A stretch of 64,000 nucleotides of DNA from Bradyrhizobium sp. cir1 (GCF_014198245.1 NZ_JACIHE010000009.1:1-64000), one strand, 5' to 3'. Shown: positions 8,697-17,491, counted from the first letter of the stretch. Program-made: numbers and translations. The notes: generated by a model not told the origin, from the letters alone.

Positions 8697-9523
8697 GCGA
8701 CAATTCCTCCCTCCGCACGCCCAGCCAGCGCATCGCGTGGACCGCAACCATCGCCATCTCGACGCTGGTGTTCATCTTCCTGATCGCGCCCATCCTTGCG
8801 ATCATGCCGCTGTCCTTCAGCTCGGGCTCGTACCTGACCTATCCGCTGCCGGGCCTCTCCTTGCGCTGGTACGACGACTTCATCAATTCGCCGCGCTGGA
8901 TGAATTCGCTGAAGAACAGCATGATCATCGGCGTCGCCTCGACGCTGCTGTCGATGGTGCTCGGCACGCTGGCCGCGCTGGGGCTGGCGCAGTGGAAGAG
9001 CCGGTTCAAACCGCTCGTGCTGGCTTTCGTGCTGTCGCCGGTCGTCGTGCCCGGTGTCATCACTGCGGTGGGTCTGTATTTCTTCTTCGCGCCGATCGGA
9101 CTGACCGGCAGCTATCTCGGCCTGATCCTGGCCCACACCGCGCTGGCGACCCCCTTCGTGGTGATCACGGTCGGCGCGACGCTGCAAAGCTTCGACACCA
9201 ATCTGGCACGCGCCGCCGCCTCGCTCGGCGCCTCGCCGCTTCAAGCGTTCCGCCGCGTGATCCTGCCGCTGATCCTGCCCGGCCTCGCCTCGGGTGCGCT
9301 GTTCGCCTTCGCGACCAGCTTCGACGAGGTGATCATCGTCCTGTTCATGGCAGGTCCCGAGCAGCGCACCCTGCCGCGCGAGATGTTCAGCGGAATCCGC
9401 GAGAACATCAGCCCGACCATCACGGCAGCGGCGGTCATCCTGACGACGGTCTCGGTCGTCCTCCTCGCCACGCTGGAAGCCTTGCGCCGGCGCAACGAAC
9501 GGCTCAAGGCCGGCGGGGCCTGA
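8693..9523 (+). CDS. ABC transporter permease (PotC-like)
   Basis: This is the second inner-membrane permease of the importer, 276 residues, normal for PotC. It has about six membrane segments and the coupling loop RAAASLGASPLQAFRRVILP. The start is a TTG at 8693 that overlaps the stop of the preceding permease (TTGA arrangement), with GGGAGG nine bases upstream. The first residues are then MSDNSSLRTPSQ. Translational coupling would give equal amounts of the two permeases. The gene is followed by a family A repeat at 9536-9662, 13 bp past the stop, and ends the operon. Confidence 0.9.
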   Translation: MSDNSSLRTPSQRIAWTATIAISTLVFIFLIAPILAIMPLSFSSGSYLTYPLPGLSLRWYDDFINSPRWMNSLKNSMIIGVASTLLSMVLGTLAALGLAQWKSRFKPLVLAFVLSPVVVPGVITAVGLYFFFAPIGLTGSYLGLILAHTALATPFVVITVGATLQSFDTNLARAAASLGASPLQAFRRVILPLILPGLASGALFAFATSFDEVIIVLFMAGPEQRTLPREMFSGIRENISPTITAAAVILTTVSVVLLATLEALRRRNERLKAGGA

Positions 9524-9535
9524 GAGGCCCTCACT

Positions 9536-9662
9536 GTCATTCCGGGGCGCGCGTAGCGCGAGCCCGGAATCCATCAGGCCGCAGCGACGGCGGATGAATG
9601 GATTCTCAGATGCGCAATTGCGCATCGTAGCTCGCGCCCAAGAGGGCACGCCCCGGAATGAC
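9536..9662. repeat. Palindromic repeat, family A
   Basis: The left end reads GTCATTCCGGGGCGCGCG and the right end GCACGCCCCGGAATGAC, an inverted pair with a roughly 90-base interior. Related copies occur at 15964, 44310 and 50801, with a half copy at 43685. It may act as the 3' end of the importer transcript. Confidence 0.85.
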
Positions 9663-9784
9663 GAGAGACCCCCTACTTATTTCGCAACCCTCCCCGTGCA
9701 TCCCGGGCTTAGCTGCCGCGACCGATAGAAGCTAGAACAGTCCCCGCAACAACGCCCGAACAACAACACACAGGGAGAAACAAC

Positions 9785-10996
9785 ATGCAAAAACTCATCG
9801 CCGCCGTCGTGGCCGGTCTCGCGCTCGCCGCGACGCCCGGCGCCGCGCAGGCACAATTTTCCGACGATGTCGTCAAGATCGGCGTGCTCACGGACATGTC
9901 GAGCCTCTATGCGGACGCGACCGGCAAGGGTTCGCTCGCCGCCGTCGAGATGGCGGTCGCCGATTACGGCGCCAAGGTGGCGGGCAAGCCGGTCCAGGTG
10001 GTCGCCGCCGATCACCAGAACAAGCCCGACGTCGGCGTCAACATCGCCCGCAACTGGTACGACAACGACAAGGTCGACGCGATCTTCGACGTGCCGACCT
10101 CGTCGGTGGCGCTGCCGATCTCGGCGCTGACGCGCGAGAAGAACAGGATCAACATCAATTCCGGCGGCGGCTCCTCCGACATCACGGGCCCCGCCTGCTC
10201 GCCCAACACGGTGCACTGGACCTACGACACCTATGCGCTGTCGAACGTCGCCGGCAGGGCGATGGTCAAGCGCGGCGAGGATACCTGGTTCTTCGTCACC
10301 GCCGACTACGCCTTCGGCATGGCGCTGCAGCGCGACGCCGCCAACGTGGTCAAGGAAAGCGGCGGCAAGGTGCTCGGCGAGGTCCGCCATCCCCTCAACT
10401 CGTCGGACTTCTCCTCGTTCCTGCTGCAGGCCCAGGCCTCCAAGGCCAAGGTGGTCGCGCTGGCCAATGCCGGCGGCGACACCACCAACGCGCTGAAGCA
10501 GGCGGCCGAGTTTGGCCTGACCCAGGGCGGCCAGAAGATGATCGCGCTCCTGCAGGAGATCACCGACACGCACTCGCTCGGCATCAAGGCGACGCAGGGC
10601 CTGATCGTCACCGATGCGTTCTACTGGGACATGAACGAGGAGACGCGCGCCTTCTCCAAGCGCTTCAACGAGAAGGTCGGCCGCATGCCGACCATGATCC
10701 AGGCCGGCCTCTATTCGGCGACCATGCACTATCTGAAGGCGATCGAGGCCATCAAGACCGACGAGGCCCCGATGGTGATGGAGCAGATGCGCAAGATGCC
10801 GGTCAACGACTTCTTTGCGAAGAACGGCAAGATCCGCATCGACGGCCGCATGGTGCACGACATGTATCTGTTCGAAGTGAAGAAGCCCGAGGATTCCAAG
10901 GGCGAGTGGGACCTCTACAAGCTGATCGCCACCGTGCCCGGCGATGAAGCGTTCCGTCCGCTCGACAAGGGCGGCTGCCCGCTGGCGACGCATTGA
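9785..10996 (+). CDS. Branched-chain-amino-acid-type ABC substrate-binding protein
   Basis: The 403-residue periplasmic protein belongs to the Leu/Ile/Val-binding (Peripla_BP_6) family. The signal peptide spans residues 1 to about 23 (ending GAAQA). The mature start FSDDVVKIGVLTDMSSLYAD is followed by KGSLAAVEMAVADYG, typical of this family in rhizobia. ATG 9785 has GGGAGA eight bases upstream. No permease or ATPase gene is adjacent, so it is an orphan binding protein that must use a transporter encoded elsewhere, or act as a sensor. Such orphans are abundant in Bradyrhizobium. The substrate cannot be deduced; aromatic or other carboxylate ligands are as likely as amino acids. Confidence 0.9.
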   Translation: MQKLIAAVVAGLALAATPGAAQAQFSDDVVKIGVLTDMSSLYADATGKGSLAAVEMAVADYGAKVAGKPVQVVAADHQNKPDVGVNIARNWYDNDKVDAIFDVPTSSVALPISALTREKNRININSGGGSSDITGPACSPNTVHWTYDTYALSNVAGRAMVKRGEDTWFFVTADYAFGMALQRDAANVVKESGGKVLGEVRHPLNSSDFSSFLLQAQASKAKVVALANAGGDTTNALKQAAEFGLTQGGQKMIALLQEITDTHSLGIKATQGLIVTDAFYWDMNEETRAFSKRFNEKVGRMPTMIQAGLYSATMHYLKAIEAIKTDEAPMVMEQMRKMPVNDFFAKNGKIRIDGRMVHDMYLFEVKKPEDSKGEWDLYKLIATVPGDEAFRPLDKGGCPLATH

Positions 10997-11101
10997 GAGT
11001 CTTCTCCCTCTCCCCGCTTGCGCCGCTTGCGGGGAGAGGGAGCCCCGCTCAAGCCATAGCGTCGCAAACGAAGAAGAATGGCGGATAGCTCGCCCGCAGC
11101 G

Positions 11102-11245
11102 CATCCTTCGAGACGCCCGCCGATGGCAGGCCCTCAGGATGAGGGCGGAGTGCGCGGCAGCAATTTCAACAGGGCCAATGCTGCTCAGCCTCATCCTGAG
11201 GAGACCGCGAAGCGGGCGTCTCGAAGGACGAGGCGCTTGCTCAGG
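11102..11245. repeat. Palindromic repeat, family G (full copy)
   Basis: Near-copy of 7266-7400 with a different interior. It occupies most of the 369-bp gap 10997-11365. A second short hairpin of the type CTCCCTCTCCCCGC / GCGGGGAGAGGGAG lies at about 11004-11041, right after the binding-protein gene, and could terminate its transcript. I see no gene in this gap. Confidence 0.85.
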
Positions 11246-11365
11246 CCGCCACCAAGACGCCACCTGCGACAGCCCCGCCGATCAAGGGGAGAGCTGAAAG
11301 AAAAACGACACGACAGCACGCCCGGTGAAAACCAGGCGCGCTTCGTTCAGCCGACTAGAAGTCCA

Positions 11366-11893
11366 CTACTCCGAGTACTTGAACTCGGGCATGTTCTTCA
11401 GCTCGTCCTTGCTCGCATTGAACACGGCGTGGTCCGGATACCACTTCGACGCGGACGATGTCGTGGTCGCCGCAGGCTTGTCGGTGCCGGTCGCAGCGCC
11501 CGTCGTCGTGGTCGAGGCCGGCCGACCGGGCGGGCTGGTGGCCGCTGTGCCGCTGTAGGCGACGGCCTCATTGACGAACTTCAACTTCTCGTACGGCACG
11601 GCGACCAGATGCTCGCCCATGCCGAGGAAGCCGCCGACGCCGATCACGGCGATCTTGATGGCGCCGCTCTTGTCCATCAGGAGATCGTTGATCGAGCCGA
11701 TGTTCTCGTTGGCTTCGTTGTAGATCTTCAGGCCCGACATCTTCGAGGCGCGCCACTCGCCCGAGGCGGTCGTGGTTGTCGCGGTGGCGGCAGCCGGGGC
11801 CTTGTCGGTGGTGGCGGTTGGCGATTGCGCAACCGCGATGGTCGCAAGTAGTGCGGTGCCGGCGAGGCCGGCGACGATAGATTTCGTCAGCAT
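11366..11893 (-). CDS. Secreted PRC-barrel domain protein
   Basis: The 175-residue product has a signal peptide (MLTKSIVAGLAGTALLATIAVAQ), then a Thr/Ala-rich linker. A PRC-barrel domain follows at about residues 48-115 (WRASKMSGLKIYNEANENIG, INDLLMDKSGAIKIAVIGV, FLGMGEHLVAVPYEKLKF). A second Thr/Ala-rich linker leads to a conserved tail ending in KDELKNMPEFKYSE. This layout is common among rhizobial envelope or stress proteins; the function is unknown. ATG 11893 has GGAGAGG six bases upstream. The gene is monocistronic. Nothing supports extending it upstream, although the frame stays open into the region of the response regulator gene. Confidence 0.85.
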   Translation of the reverse strand: MLTKSIVAGLAGTALLATIAVAQSPTATTDKAPAAATATTTTASGEWRASKMSGLKIYNEANENIGSINDLLMDKSGAIKIAVIGVGGFLGMGEHLVAVPYEKLKFVNEAVAYSGTAATSPPGRPASTTTTGAATGTDKPAATTTSSASKWYPDHAVFNASKDELKNMPEFKYSE

Positions 11894-12114
11894 GTTGTCC
11901 TCTCCTTCAACAAAAACTCGTGTGGAGAAAACAGCGCTGTTCACGTGCAGTTCCGTGCGCGCGGCAATTTCGTCGCGCGATGCGCGCAGCCCTGCGAAGC
12001 TTGTTCCGGGGCCACCCAGGAACATATTGCGGTGCACGGTTCCCCGCCGGCGATCGAGCGCCCTGGGTGAAGCACGATCGCGGCGGGGACCGCGCCGACC
12101 CGCGTCGCGCGAGG

Positions 12115-12654
12115 TCAGCTCTTGTAGTCGATCAGGAGCGCGGAGAAATTCGAGCTGCTCGATGAGCTGCCGTTGGCGCCGTAGGACGAGCTCGACGATT
12201 GCGACTGCTGCAGCGCCTGCAGGAACTGCTGGAGGATCTCGGCCGTGGTCTGGTCCGTCGAGCTGCTGCTCGTCGAGTCCGTCGACGATGCATCCGAAGA
12301 GCTGTCTTCCGGCGGCGGTCCGCCGGCATCGCCGGGACCGTTCGCGAAGGCGGACTGAAACACGTTCTTCAGCTCCTCGGCCTGGTCCGAGGTCAGCGTC
12401 CCGTTCGACACTTCGCTGGAAATGAGATCGTCGATCTTCGACTGCATGTCCTCCTTGGAGGGACGCGTGCCGCTCGACTGGTCGCTCGACCGGCTCTGCT
12501 GGAGCGCGGTGTCGATGTCGGTCAGCGCCGTCGAGAGCACGGACTGGTCCGATGACGAGATCGTGCCGGCGGAAACTTCCGATTGCAATTCCTGCTGCAG
12601 CCGCTGCAAGGGCGACTGGTAGCTGCCGGCGGATGCCGCCGAAATCGAAGTCAT
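12115..12654 (-). CDS. Ser/Gln-rich hypothetical protein
   Basis: No recognised domain. The 179-residue product begins MTSISAASAGSYQSPLQRL and lacks a signal peptide. Two related helical segments, LQRLQQELQSEVSAGTISSS and SKIDDLISSEVSNGTLTSDQ, share the pattern (E/I)x-x-S-E-V-S-x-G-T-(I/L)-(S/T)-S-(S/D)-(D/Q) and look like an internal duplication, a little like paired EF-hand-type helices without the acidic loop. The C-terminal third is low-complexity Ser/Asp, then AEILQQFLQALQQSQ and a poly-Ser tract ending LIDYKS. The ATG has CGGAG eight bases upstream. It is divergent from the response regulator gene. It could be exported by a leaderless route; that is a guess. Confidence 0.65.
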   Translation of the reverse strand: MTSISAASAGSYQSPLQRLQQELQSEVSAGTISSSDQSVLSTALTDIDTALQQSRSSDQSSGTRPSKEDMQSKIDDLISSEVSNGTLTSDQAEELKNVFQSAFANGPGDAGGPPPEDSSSDASSTDSTSSSSTDQTTAEILQQFLQALQQSQSSSSSYGANGSSSSSSNFSALLIDYKS

Positions 12655-12835
12655 GATGGCTCCGTGGGTCTTGCGGGGTTTCTTTGCGTGACCGCGCCAC
12701 GGTATGGTTAACCGCCTTAACGAGACCTTGCCGCTTCCCTGCCCGGGCGTGTCCCCGTGTTGCGAGAAAGGCCGCGGAAACAATCTGAAACAAAAATCTT
12801 CGCCATTTGGCCCGAATCTTGGACAAACAAAGCGC

Positions 12836-13606
12836 ATGGCCATTTCCAATCCCAACATCCTGGTCGTCGAGGACGACCGCGAAACCCGGACGTTGATTGC
12901 GAAGTACCTGCGCAACAACGCCTGCAACGTCACCGCCGTGAGCGACGGCCGCGAGATGTCGCGCGCCATGGCCGATCACCGCGTCGACCTCATCATCCTC
13001 GACGTCATGCTGCCGGGCGAGGACGGTCTCAGCCTGTGCCGCAAGGTGCGCTCCGAGGCGCAGACGCCGATCATCATGCTGACCGCGCGCGGCGAGGACG
13101 TCGACCGCATCGTCGGCCTCGAGATGGGCGCGGACGACTATCTGCCGAAACCCTTCAACCCGCGCGAGCTGCTCGCCCGCATCAACGCGGTGCTGCGCCG
13201 CCAGGCCGCAGCGCAGGCGGCAAGCTCGATCGAGGGCGCGAGCACGCTCGCCTTCGAAGGCTGGCGCATCGATCTGCGCCTGCGCGAGCTGCGCAATCCC
13301 GAAGGTGCGCGCGTCGCGGTGACCAGTGCCGAATTCGATCTGCTCCGCACCTTCTGCGAGCGACCCGGCCGCGTGCTGTCGCGCGACAGCCTGCTCGACC
13401 TCACGCAAGGGCGCAACACCGGCTCGTTCGAGCGCTCCATCGACGTGCTGGTCAGCCGCATCCGCCGCAAGATCGAGCCCAATCCGGCCGATCCCACCAT
13501 CATCAAGACGGTGCGCTCCGGCGGCTATCTGTTCACGCCGAGAACTGAACTAGCAAGCACTGAACTAGCAAGCACTGCAGCGGTCGCGCCATCCCTGAGC
13601 AGCTGA
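12836..13606 (+). CDS. OmpR-family response regulator
   Basis: The 256-residue product is the DNA-binding partner of the histidine kinase encoded 13 bp downstream. The receiver domain (about residues 7-118) carries the acidic pair in VVEDD, the phosphoacceptor Asp56 in LIILDVMLP, the Thr in MLTARGED and the Lys in YLPKPFN. The C-terminal winged helix (about 138-235) has VTSAEFDLLRTFCERPGRVL and the recognition region SFERSIDVLVSRIRRKIE. ATG 12836 starts just before the first beta strand. The C-terminal tail contains an exact 15-bp tandem duplication (13543-13577) coding for TELAS twice, just before the stop. The stimulus is unknown. Confidence 0.92.
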   Translation: MAISNPNILVVEDDRETRTLIAKYLRNNACNVTAVSDGREMSRAMADHRVDLIILDVMLPGEDGLSLCRKVRSEAQTPIIMLTARGEDVDRIVGLEMGADDYLPKPFNPRELLARINAVLRRQAAAQAASSIEGASTLAFEGWRIDLRLRELRNPEGARVAVTSAEFDLLRTFCERPGRVLSRDSLLDLTQGRNTGSFERSIDVLVSRIRRKIEPNPADPTIIKTVRSGGYLFTPRTELASTELASTAAVAPSLSS

Positions 13607-13619
13607 GGGAACGGCCGTC

Positions 13620-14948
13620 ATGACGCCGTTCCGCTTCTTCCACCTCAAGAGCATCGGCGGACAGATCGCCGCGCTGGTGGTGGCCTCGATCGTCGCGCTG
13701 CATCTGATCCTCACCGTGAGCTTCCTGGTGAGCCGGCCGGATCGCGCCGATCCGCCGCCCGACAGCGCGCATCAGCTCGCGGACGCAGCCCTGCTGCTCA
13801 ATGGCGCGGAGGCGAGCGAGCGGCCGCGAATCCTCGCCGATATCGCCCGTGCGTTTCCAAAGGCCGGGATCGAGCTGCTCGCGCCCGGCACGGTTGCCGC
13901 CGGCGGCGGCAGCGAGGGCCAGCAGTTGCACAATGTGCGCCGGCATCTCGGCCATCAGTACAAGGTGCTCGCGCTTGCGCCGCAGGGCGGCCTGCACCGG
14001 ATCGCGGTCGAGCTGCCCGACGGCACCATGGTCGCCGGCCGCGTCGAGCCGTCGCCGCACGGACCGCGGTTCTGGGGCGGGCCGTGGATGATGACGCTGC
14101 TGTTCGTGCTGATCAGCGTCACCACGCTCGGTCTCTGGGCCGCCTACGCGCTGGCTGCGCCGCTGTCCTCCTTCGCCAGGGCAGCCGAGAATTTCAGCCT
14201 GGACGGCGAGGCCGAGCCGCTGCCCGAGCGCGGGCCGGAAGAGATCCGCTCGGTGGCGCGCGCGCTCAACCGCATGCATGAGCGGATCGCGCGGCTGATG
14301 TCGGATCGCACCCGGATGCTGGCCGCGATCAGCCATGACCTGCGCACGCCGATCACGCGGCTGCGCCTGCGCGCCGCGTTCATCGAGGACGAGGGCAACC
14401 GCAAGCGCATGCTGATGGATCTCGACCAGATGCGCTCGATGCTGGAATCGGTGCTGTCGCTCTTGCGCAACGACCGCAAGATCGAGGCCGTGACCCTGGT
14501 CGATATCGCCAGCACGCTGCAGCTCGTCGCCGACCAGTTCGGCGACATGGGCCACGTCGTGCACTATGAGGGGCCGGTATCGGCGACCGCCGCCGCGCGG
14601 CCCGACGATCTGCATCGCGGCGTCACCAATCTGGTCGAGAACGCGGTGCGCTTCGGCGCCGAGGTCACGATCCGCCTCGACATATCAGGCAGCAGGCTCG
14701 TCATCGACGTCGAGGATGATGGCCCCGGCATTTCGGATGCGCGCAAGCAGGAGATGCTGGAGCCGTTCGTGCGCGGCGACGACGCGCGCACCATGGACGA
14801 GTCCATCGGCTTCGGCCTCGGCCTGTCGATCGCGCGCGCGATCGCGATCGCCCATGGCGGCGAGCTGTCGCTGCACGACCGCGACCCGCACGGCCTGATC
14901 GTGCGGATGCAATTGCCGGTGTGGCAGGAGCCGCGGCTCGCGGCTTAG
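13620..14948 (+). CDS. Sensor histidine kinase (EnvZ type)
   Basis: The 442-residue inner-membrane kinase pairs with the upstream response regulator. It has two membrane segments (about residues 17-38 and 157-180) flanking a roughly 115-residue periplasmic sensor. A HAMP-like linker (LSSFARAAENFSLDG) follows. The phosphoacceptor His239 lies in ISHDLRTPITRLRLRA, and the ATPase domain has N-box NLVENAVRFG, G1 DDGPGISD and G2 GFGLGLSIARAIA. All catalytic motifs look intact. The spacing of 13 bp and shared direction indicate one operon. The sensor domain has no motif I can match to a ligand. Confidence 0.93.
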   Translation: MTPFRFFHLKSIGGQIAALVVASIVALHLILTVSFLVSRPDRADPPPDSAHQLADAALLLNGAEASERPRILADIARAFPKAGIELLAPGTVAAGGGSEGQQLHNVRRHLGHQYKVLALAPQGGLHRIAVELPDGTMVAGRVEPSPHGPRFWGGPWMMTLLFVLISVTTLGLWAAYALAAPLSSFARAAENFSLDGEAEPLPERGPEEIRSVARALNRMHERIARLMSDRTRMLAAISHDLRTPITRLRLRAAFIEDEGNRKRMLMDLDQMRSMLESVLSLLRNDRKIEAVTLVDIASTLQLVADQFGDMGHVVHYEGPVSATAAARPDDLHRGVTNLVENAVRFGAEVTIRLDISGSRLVIDVEDDGPGISDARKQEMLEPFVRGDDARTMDESIGFGLGLSIARAIAIAHGGELSLHDRDPHGLIVRMQLPVWQEPRLAA

Positions 14949-14981
14949 CGCATGATCCGGTTTTCCGGAGAGATCATGCGC
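14948..14981. terminator. Hairpin at the 3' end of the two-component operon
   Basis: Perfect 10-bp inverted repeat GCGCATGATC (14948-14957) and GATCATGCGC (14972-14981) around a 14-nt loop CGGTTTTCCGGAGA. It starts at the last base of the kinase stop codon. There is no U-tract, so termination is not proven. It resembles the dispersed element at 52050-52096 and is probably a family K repeat used as a transcript end for convergent genes. Confidence 0.6.
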
Positions 14982-14996
14982 CCTTAAGCCAGCAAT

Positions 14997-15197
14997 TCAG
15001 GCGGCGAGCGGCGGATGCTCGATCGCGTGCTTATCGAAGATCGCGACCGCCTCGAAGCGGTAGCCGCAGGCCTGGCACTTCCAGAGATAGGAAACGCGAC
15101 CTTCGCCCGGCTCGATCCAGTCCGGGAACGGGATCGGTGTGCCACATTGTGCACAAGGGTTCTGCCTGGGGATGTCGTCGATGTCTGCTGGGGTCAT
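14997..15197 (-). CDS. Small zinc-ribbon protein
   Basis: The 66-residue cytoplasmic protein has two Cys pairs, CAQCG (about residues 15-19) and CQACG (about 41-45), separated by 21 residues containing PIPFPDWIEPGEGRVSYLW. This is a zinc-ribbon arrangement. The C-terminal part FEAVAIFDKHAIEHPPLAA is amphipathic. Function unknown; partner binding or nucleic acid binding are both possible. It is convergent with the kinase gene. ATG at 15197; upstream bases GGAGGACGTCC provide a good ribosome-binding site. Confidence 0.75.
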   Translation of the reverse strand: MTPADIDDIPRQNPCAQCGTPIPFPDWIEPGEGRVSYLWKCQACGYRFEAVAIFDKHAIEHPPLAA

Positions 15198-15426
15198 GGA
15201 CGTCCTCCCGAGTGCTGGTTTTGATCAGCGATTTTGGGCGAATGCGCGAATGGACAGACCCGCTGTCGCGTGAGGCGCTCCACCAGCCCTAAACTTAACT
15301 TAGGTTTAAGTCGTAAAAGCGACGGGCCGGCGAAAATCGCCGCTGGTGACATTTCGCCACATCATCGCCGTGTTCCCACGGCCTAACGCGCGAGGGTGCA
15401 GGTCCGTTCTGCCGAGGAATATTTCG

Positions 15427-15957
15427 ATGAAAATTTTGCGTATTGCCGTGCTCGCTGCGGCGGGGCTGATGATGACGCAGGCGGCGAATGCCGGCGAAGC
15501 CGAATATGCCGAGATGGTCGCGATGCATGCCCGCGCCAATGGCGTGCCGGAGGCGCTGGTGCATCGCGTCATCATGCGCGAAAGCCGCTATCAGCCCGGC
15601 CTCGTCGGCCATGGCGGCACCATCGGGCTGATGCAGATCAAGCTCGCGACCGCCCGCGGGGTCGGCTACACCGGCGATGCCGCCGGCCTGCGCGATCCCA
15701 ACACCAATCTCACCTATGCGGTGAAGTACCTCGCCGGCGCCTATCGCGCCGCCAATGGCGACCACGCGCGAGCTGTGCGTTATTTCGCGGGCGGCTATTA
15801 CTACGTTGCAAAGCGGCAGCGGCAGGAGGCCATGCAGGTCGCCAGTGCGGGCGAGACCTGGCTGGAGCCGAACGGAAATCCGCAGCCGATGTTTGGCACG
15901 CCGCATAAGAAGCTGGCGCTAGGCGTCCGCAACGCGCGGGCGCAGGTTCCACACTAA
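15427..15957 (+). CDS. Lytic transglycosylase (SLT domain)
   Basis: This secreted muramidase-like enzyme would cleave peptidoglycan glycan strands. The 176-residue product has a signal peptide (MKILRIAVLAAAGLMMTQAANA). The SLT domain contains the catalytic Glu in VIMRESRYQPGLVG (Glu near residue 52), then GTIGLMQIKLATARGVGYTG, LTYAVKYLAGAYRAANGDHA and YFAGGYYY. The lipobox is absent, so the protein is periplasmic rather than lipid-anchored. ATG 15427 gives the natural signal peptide; the open frame upstream has none. It is followed directly by a family A palindrome and the thiamine riboswitch region. Confidence 0.9.
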   Translation: MKILRIAVLAAAGLMMTQAANAGEAEYAEMVAMHARANGVPEALVHRVIMRESRYQPGLVGHGGTIGLMQIKLATARGVGYTGDAAGLRDPNTNLTYAVKYLAGAYRAANGDHARAVRYFAGGYYYVAKRQRQEAMQVASAGETWLEPNGNPQPMFGTPHKKLALGVRNARAQVPH

Positions 15958-15963
15958 TCACAC

Positions 15964-16065
15964 GTCATTCCGGGGCAGTCCGCAGGACTGAACTGCGGTG
16001 CGCAATTGCGCACCTGAGAATCTCGAGATTCCGGGTTCGATCCTGCGGATCGCCCCCGGAATGAC
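15964..16065. repeat. Palindromic repeat, family A
   Basis: Ends GTCATTCCGGGGCAGTCCG and CGCCCCCGGAATGAC are inverted; smaller nested palindromes (GTGCGCAATTGCGCAC, CTCGAGATTC) fill the interior. It lies between the transglycosylase stop and the TPP riboswitch and may insulate the two transcripts. Confidence 0.85.
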
Positions 16066-16119
16066 TGCCCTGTGGCTGACGCGTTGACCACCCCGCCCCA
16101 CTGGCATACATTAGACGCG

Positions 16120-16228
16120 TTCCGAGGGGTGCTCCGAGGAGGAGCTGAGATACCGCTAAATGGGCAATTCGGCCCAGGACCGCGGTGACCCTTTGAACCT
16201 GATCCGGGTCATGCCGGCGAAGGGACAG
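16120..16228 (+). promoter_or_regulatory. TPP riboswitch (THI element)
   Basis: The conserved TPP-sensing aptamer is visible: a 5' strand GAGGGGTGCTCCGAGGAGG, the box GCTGAGATACCG, a variable stem, then GACCC-TTTGAACCTGATCCGG-GTCATGCCGGCGAAGGGAC. The closing strand AGGGACAGGG is at the same time the ribosome-binding site of thiO, whose ATG is at 16231. TPP binding therefore most likely represses by hiding the Shine-Dalgarno sequence; no U-rich terminator follows. It should control thiO and the coupled thiS, and possibly the whole thiamine operon. Confidence 0.95.
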
Positions 16229-16230
16229 GG

Positions 16231-17256
16231 ATGTTGCAGACCACCAAGCGACCGGATTCACCGGTATCCATCATCGGCGCAGGCATTGCCGGCGCCTGGC
16301 AAGCCCTGCTGTTCGCGCAGGCCGGCCACACCGTGACGCTACACGAGCGCGGTGACGCCGGAATGACCGATTCCACCAGCCACTGGGCCGGCGGCATGCT
16401 CGCGCCCTATTGCGAGGCCGAGGTCGCCGAACCCATCATCTCCAGGCTGGGCCTGCGCTCGCTCGACATCTGGCGGCGCGAGCTGCCCGACACCCCCTTC
16501 AACGGCTCCCTCGTCGTCGCCCATCCGCGCGAACGCAACGATTTCGAGCGCTTTGCCCGCATGACCGAAGGCCATCGCCGGCTCGATGCAGCAAGCTTGG
16601 CCGAGCTCGAGCCGTCGCTGGAAGGCCGTTTCCGCGATGCGCTGTTCTTCCCGACCGAGGGCCATGTCGAGCCGCGCCGCGTGCTGCCGAAGCTGCACGA
16701 GCGCATCCTTGCTGCCGGCGGCACCATCAAGTTCGACAGCGACGTCACCGCGAAGGATCTCGCAAACCTTCATCCGAAAGGCATCGTGATCGACTGCCGC
16801 GGCCTCGGCGCACGCGACGAACAGCCGGAACTGCGCGGCGTCAAGGGCGAGATGATCCTGATCGAGACCAGCGAGGTGCAGCTGTCGCGCCCGGTGCGGC
16901 TGATCCATCCGCGCTGGCCGCTCTACGTGATCCCGCGCGAACAGAACCTGTTCATGCTGGGTGCGACCTCGATCGAGGCCGAGGACAGCGGCGTCAGCGT
17001 CCGCTCGGCGCTGGAGCTCCTGGGCGCCGCTTACACGGTGCACCCCGCCTTCGGCGAAGCCCGCATCCTCGAATTCGGCTCGGGCCTGCGTCCCGCTTAT
17101 CCCGACAATTTGCCGCGCATCGGCATCCGCGGCGAGACCATTGCCGTCAACGGCCTCTACCGCCACGGCTTCCTGATCGCGCCGGCACTCGCCGAGCTGA
17201 CGCTTGCCTATGTCCAGCGCGGCCAGATCGACAACGAGGTGATGCAATGCGCGTGA
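16231..17256 (+). CDS. thiO: Glycine oxidase ThiO
   Basis: This FAD-dependent enzyme oxidises glycine to the imine used in thiazole synthesis for thiamine. The 341-residue product has the dinucleotide-binding motif VSIIGAGIAGAWQALLFAQAG (about residues 11-31) and the DAO-family segments STSHWAGGMLAPYCE and IDCRGLGARDEQPELRGVKG. The C-terminal FAD contact region is RPAYPDNLPRIG and NGLYRHGFLIAPALA. Length is slightly short of 370 but complete. The start is fixed by the riboswitch-embedded ribosome-binding site. The last ten bases overlap thiS, so the two are translationally coupled. It is the first gene of thiOSGEC. Confidence 0.93.
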   Translation: MLQTTKRPDSPVSIIGAGIAGAWQALLFAQAGHTVTLHERGDAGMTDSTSHWAGGMLAPYCEAEVAEPIISRLGLRSLDIWRRELPDTPFNGSLVVAHPRERNDFERFARMTEGHRRLDAASLAELEPSLEGRFRDALFFPTEGHVEPRRVLPKLHERILAAGGTIKFDSDVTAKDLANLHPKGIVIDCRGLGARDEQPELRGVKGEMILIETSEVQLSRPVRLIHPRWPLYVIPREQNLFMLGATSIEAEDSGVSVRSALELLGAAYTVHPAFGEARILEFGSGLRPAYPDNLPRIGIRGETIAVNGLYRHGFLIAPALAELTLAYVQRGQIDNEVMQCA

Positions 17257-17444
17257 TCGTCAACGGCGAGCAACGCGAGGTGAGTTCTGCAAGCGTCGAC
17301 GCGCTGCTCTCCGAGCTCGACTATGAGGGCACCCATTTCGCCATCGCGCTCAACTACGACGTCGTGCCGAAAAGTCGCTGGGCCGAGACGAGCTTGAAGG
17401 CCGGCGACGAGATCGAGATCATCACGCCGCGGCAGGGAGGGTGA
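17247..17444 (+). CDS. thiS: Sulfur carrier protein ThiS
   Basis: This ubiquitin-like sulfur carrier delivers sulfur as a C-terminal thiocarboxylate to ThiG. The 65-residue product starts MRVIVNGEQREV, has the beta-grasp core LLSELDYEGTHFAIALNYDV, and ends with the required Gly-Gly (ITPRQGG). The ATG at 17247 lies inside the end of thiO. All features needed for activity are present. A family B palindrome separates it from thiG. Confidence 0.95.
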   Translation: MRVIVNGEQREVSSASVDALLSELDYEGTHFAIALNYDVVPKSRWAETSLKAGDEIEIITPRQGG

Positions 17445-17491
17445 TGGAGATGGTTCTTCATTTGTCGCGCTGGCGCGCGCCCAACACTCCG

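Noticed and set aside
11894..13408. Upstream extension of the PRC-barrel frame across two other genes
   Set aside because: The signal peptide and ribosome-binding site fix the start at 11893; the extension overlaps the Ser-rich and response regulator genes in antisense.
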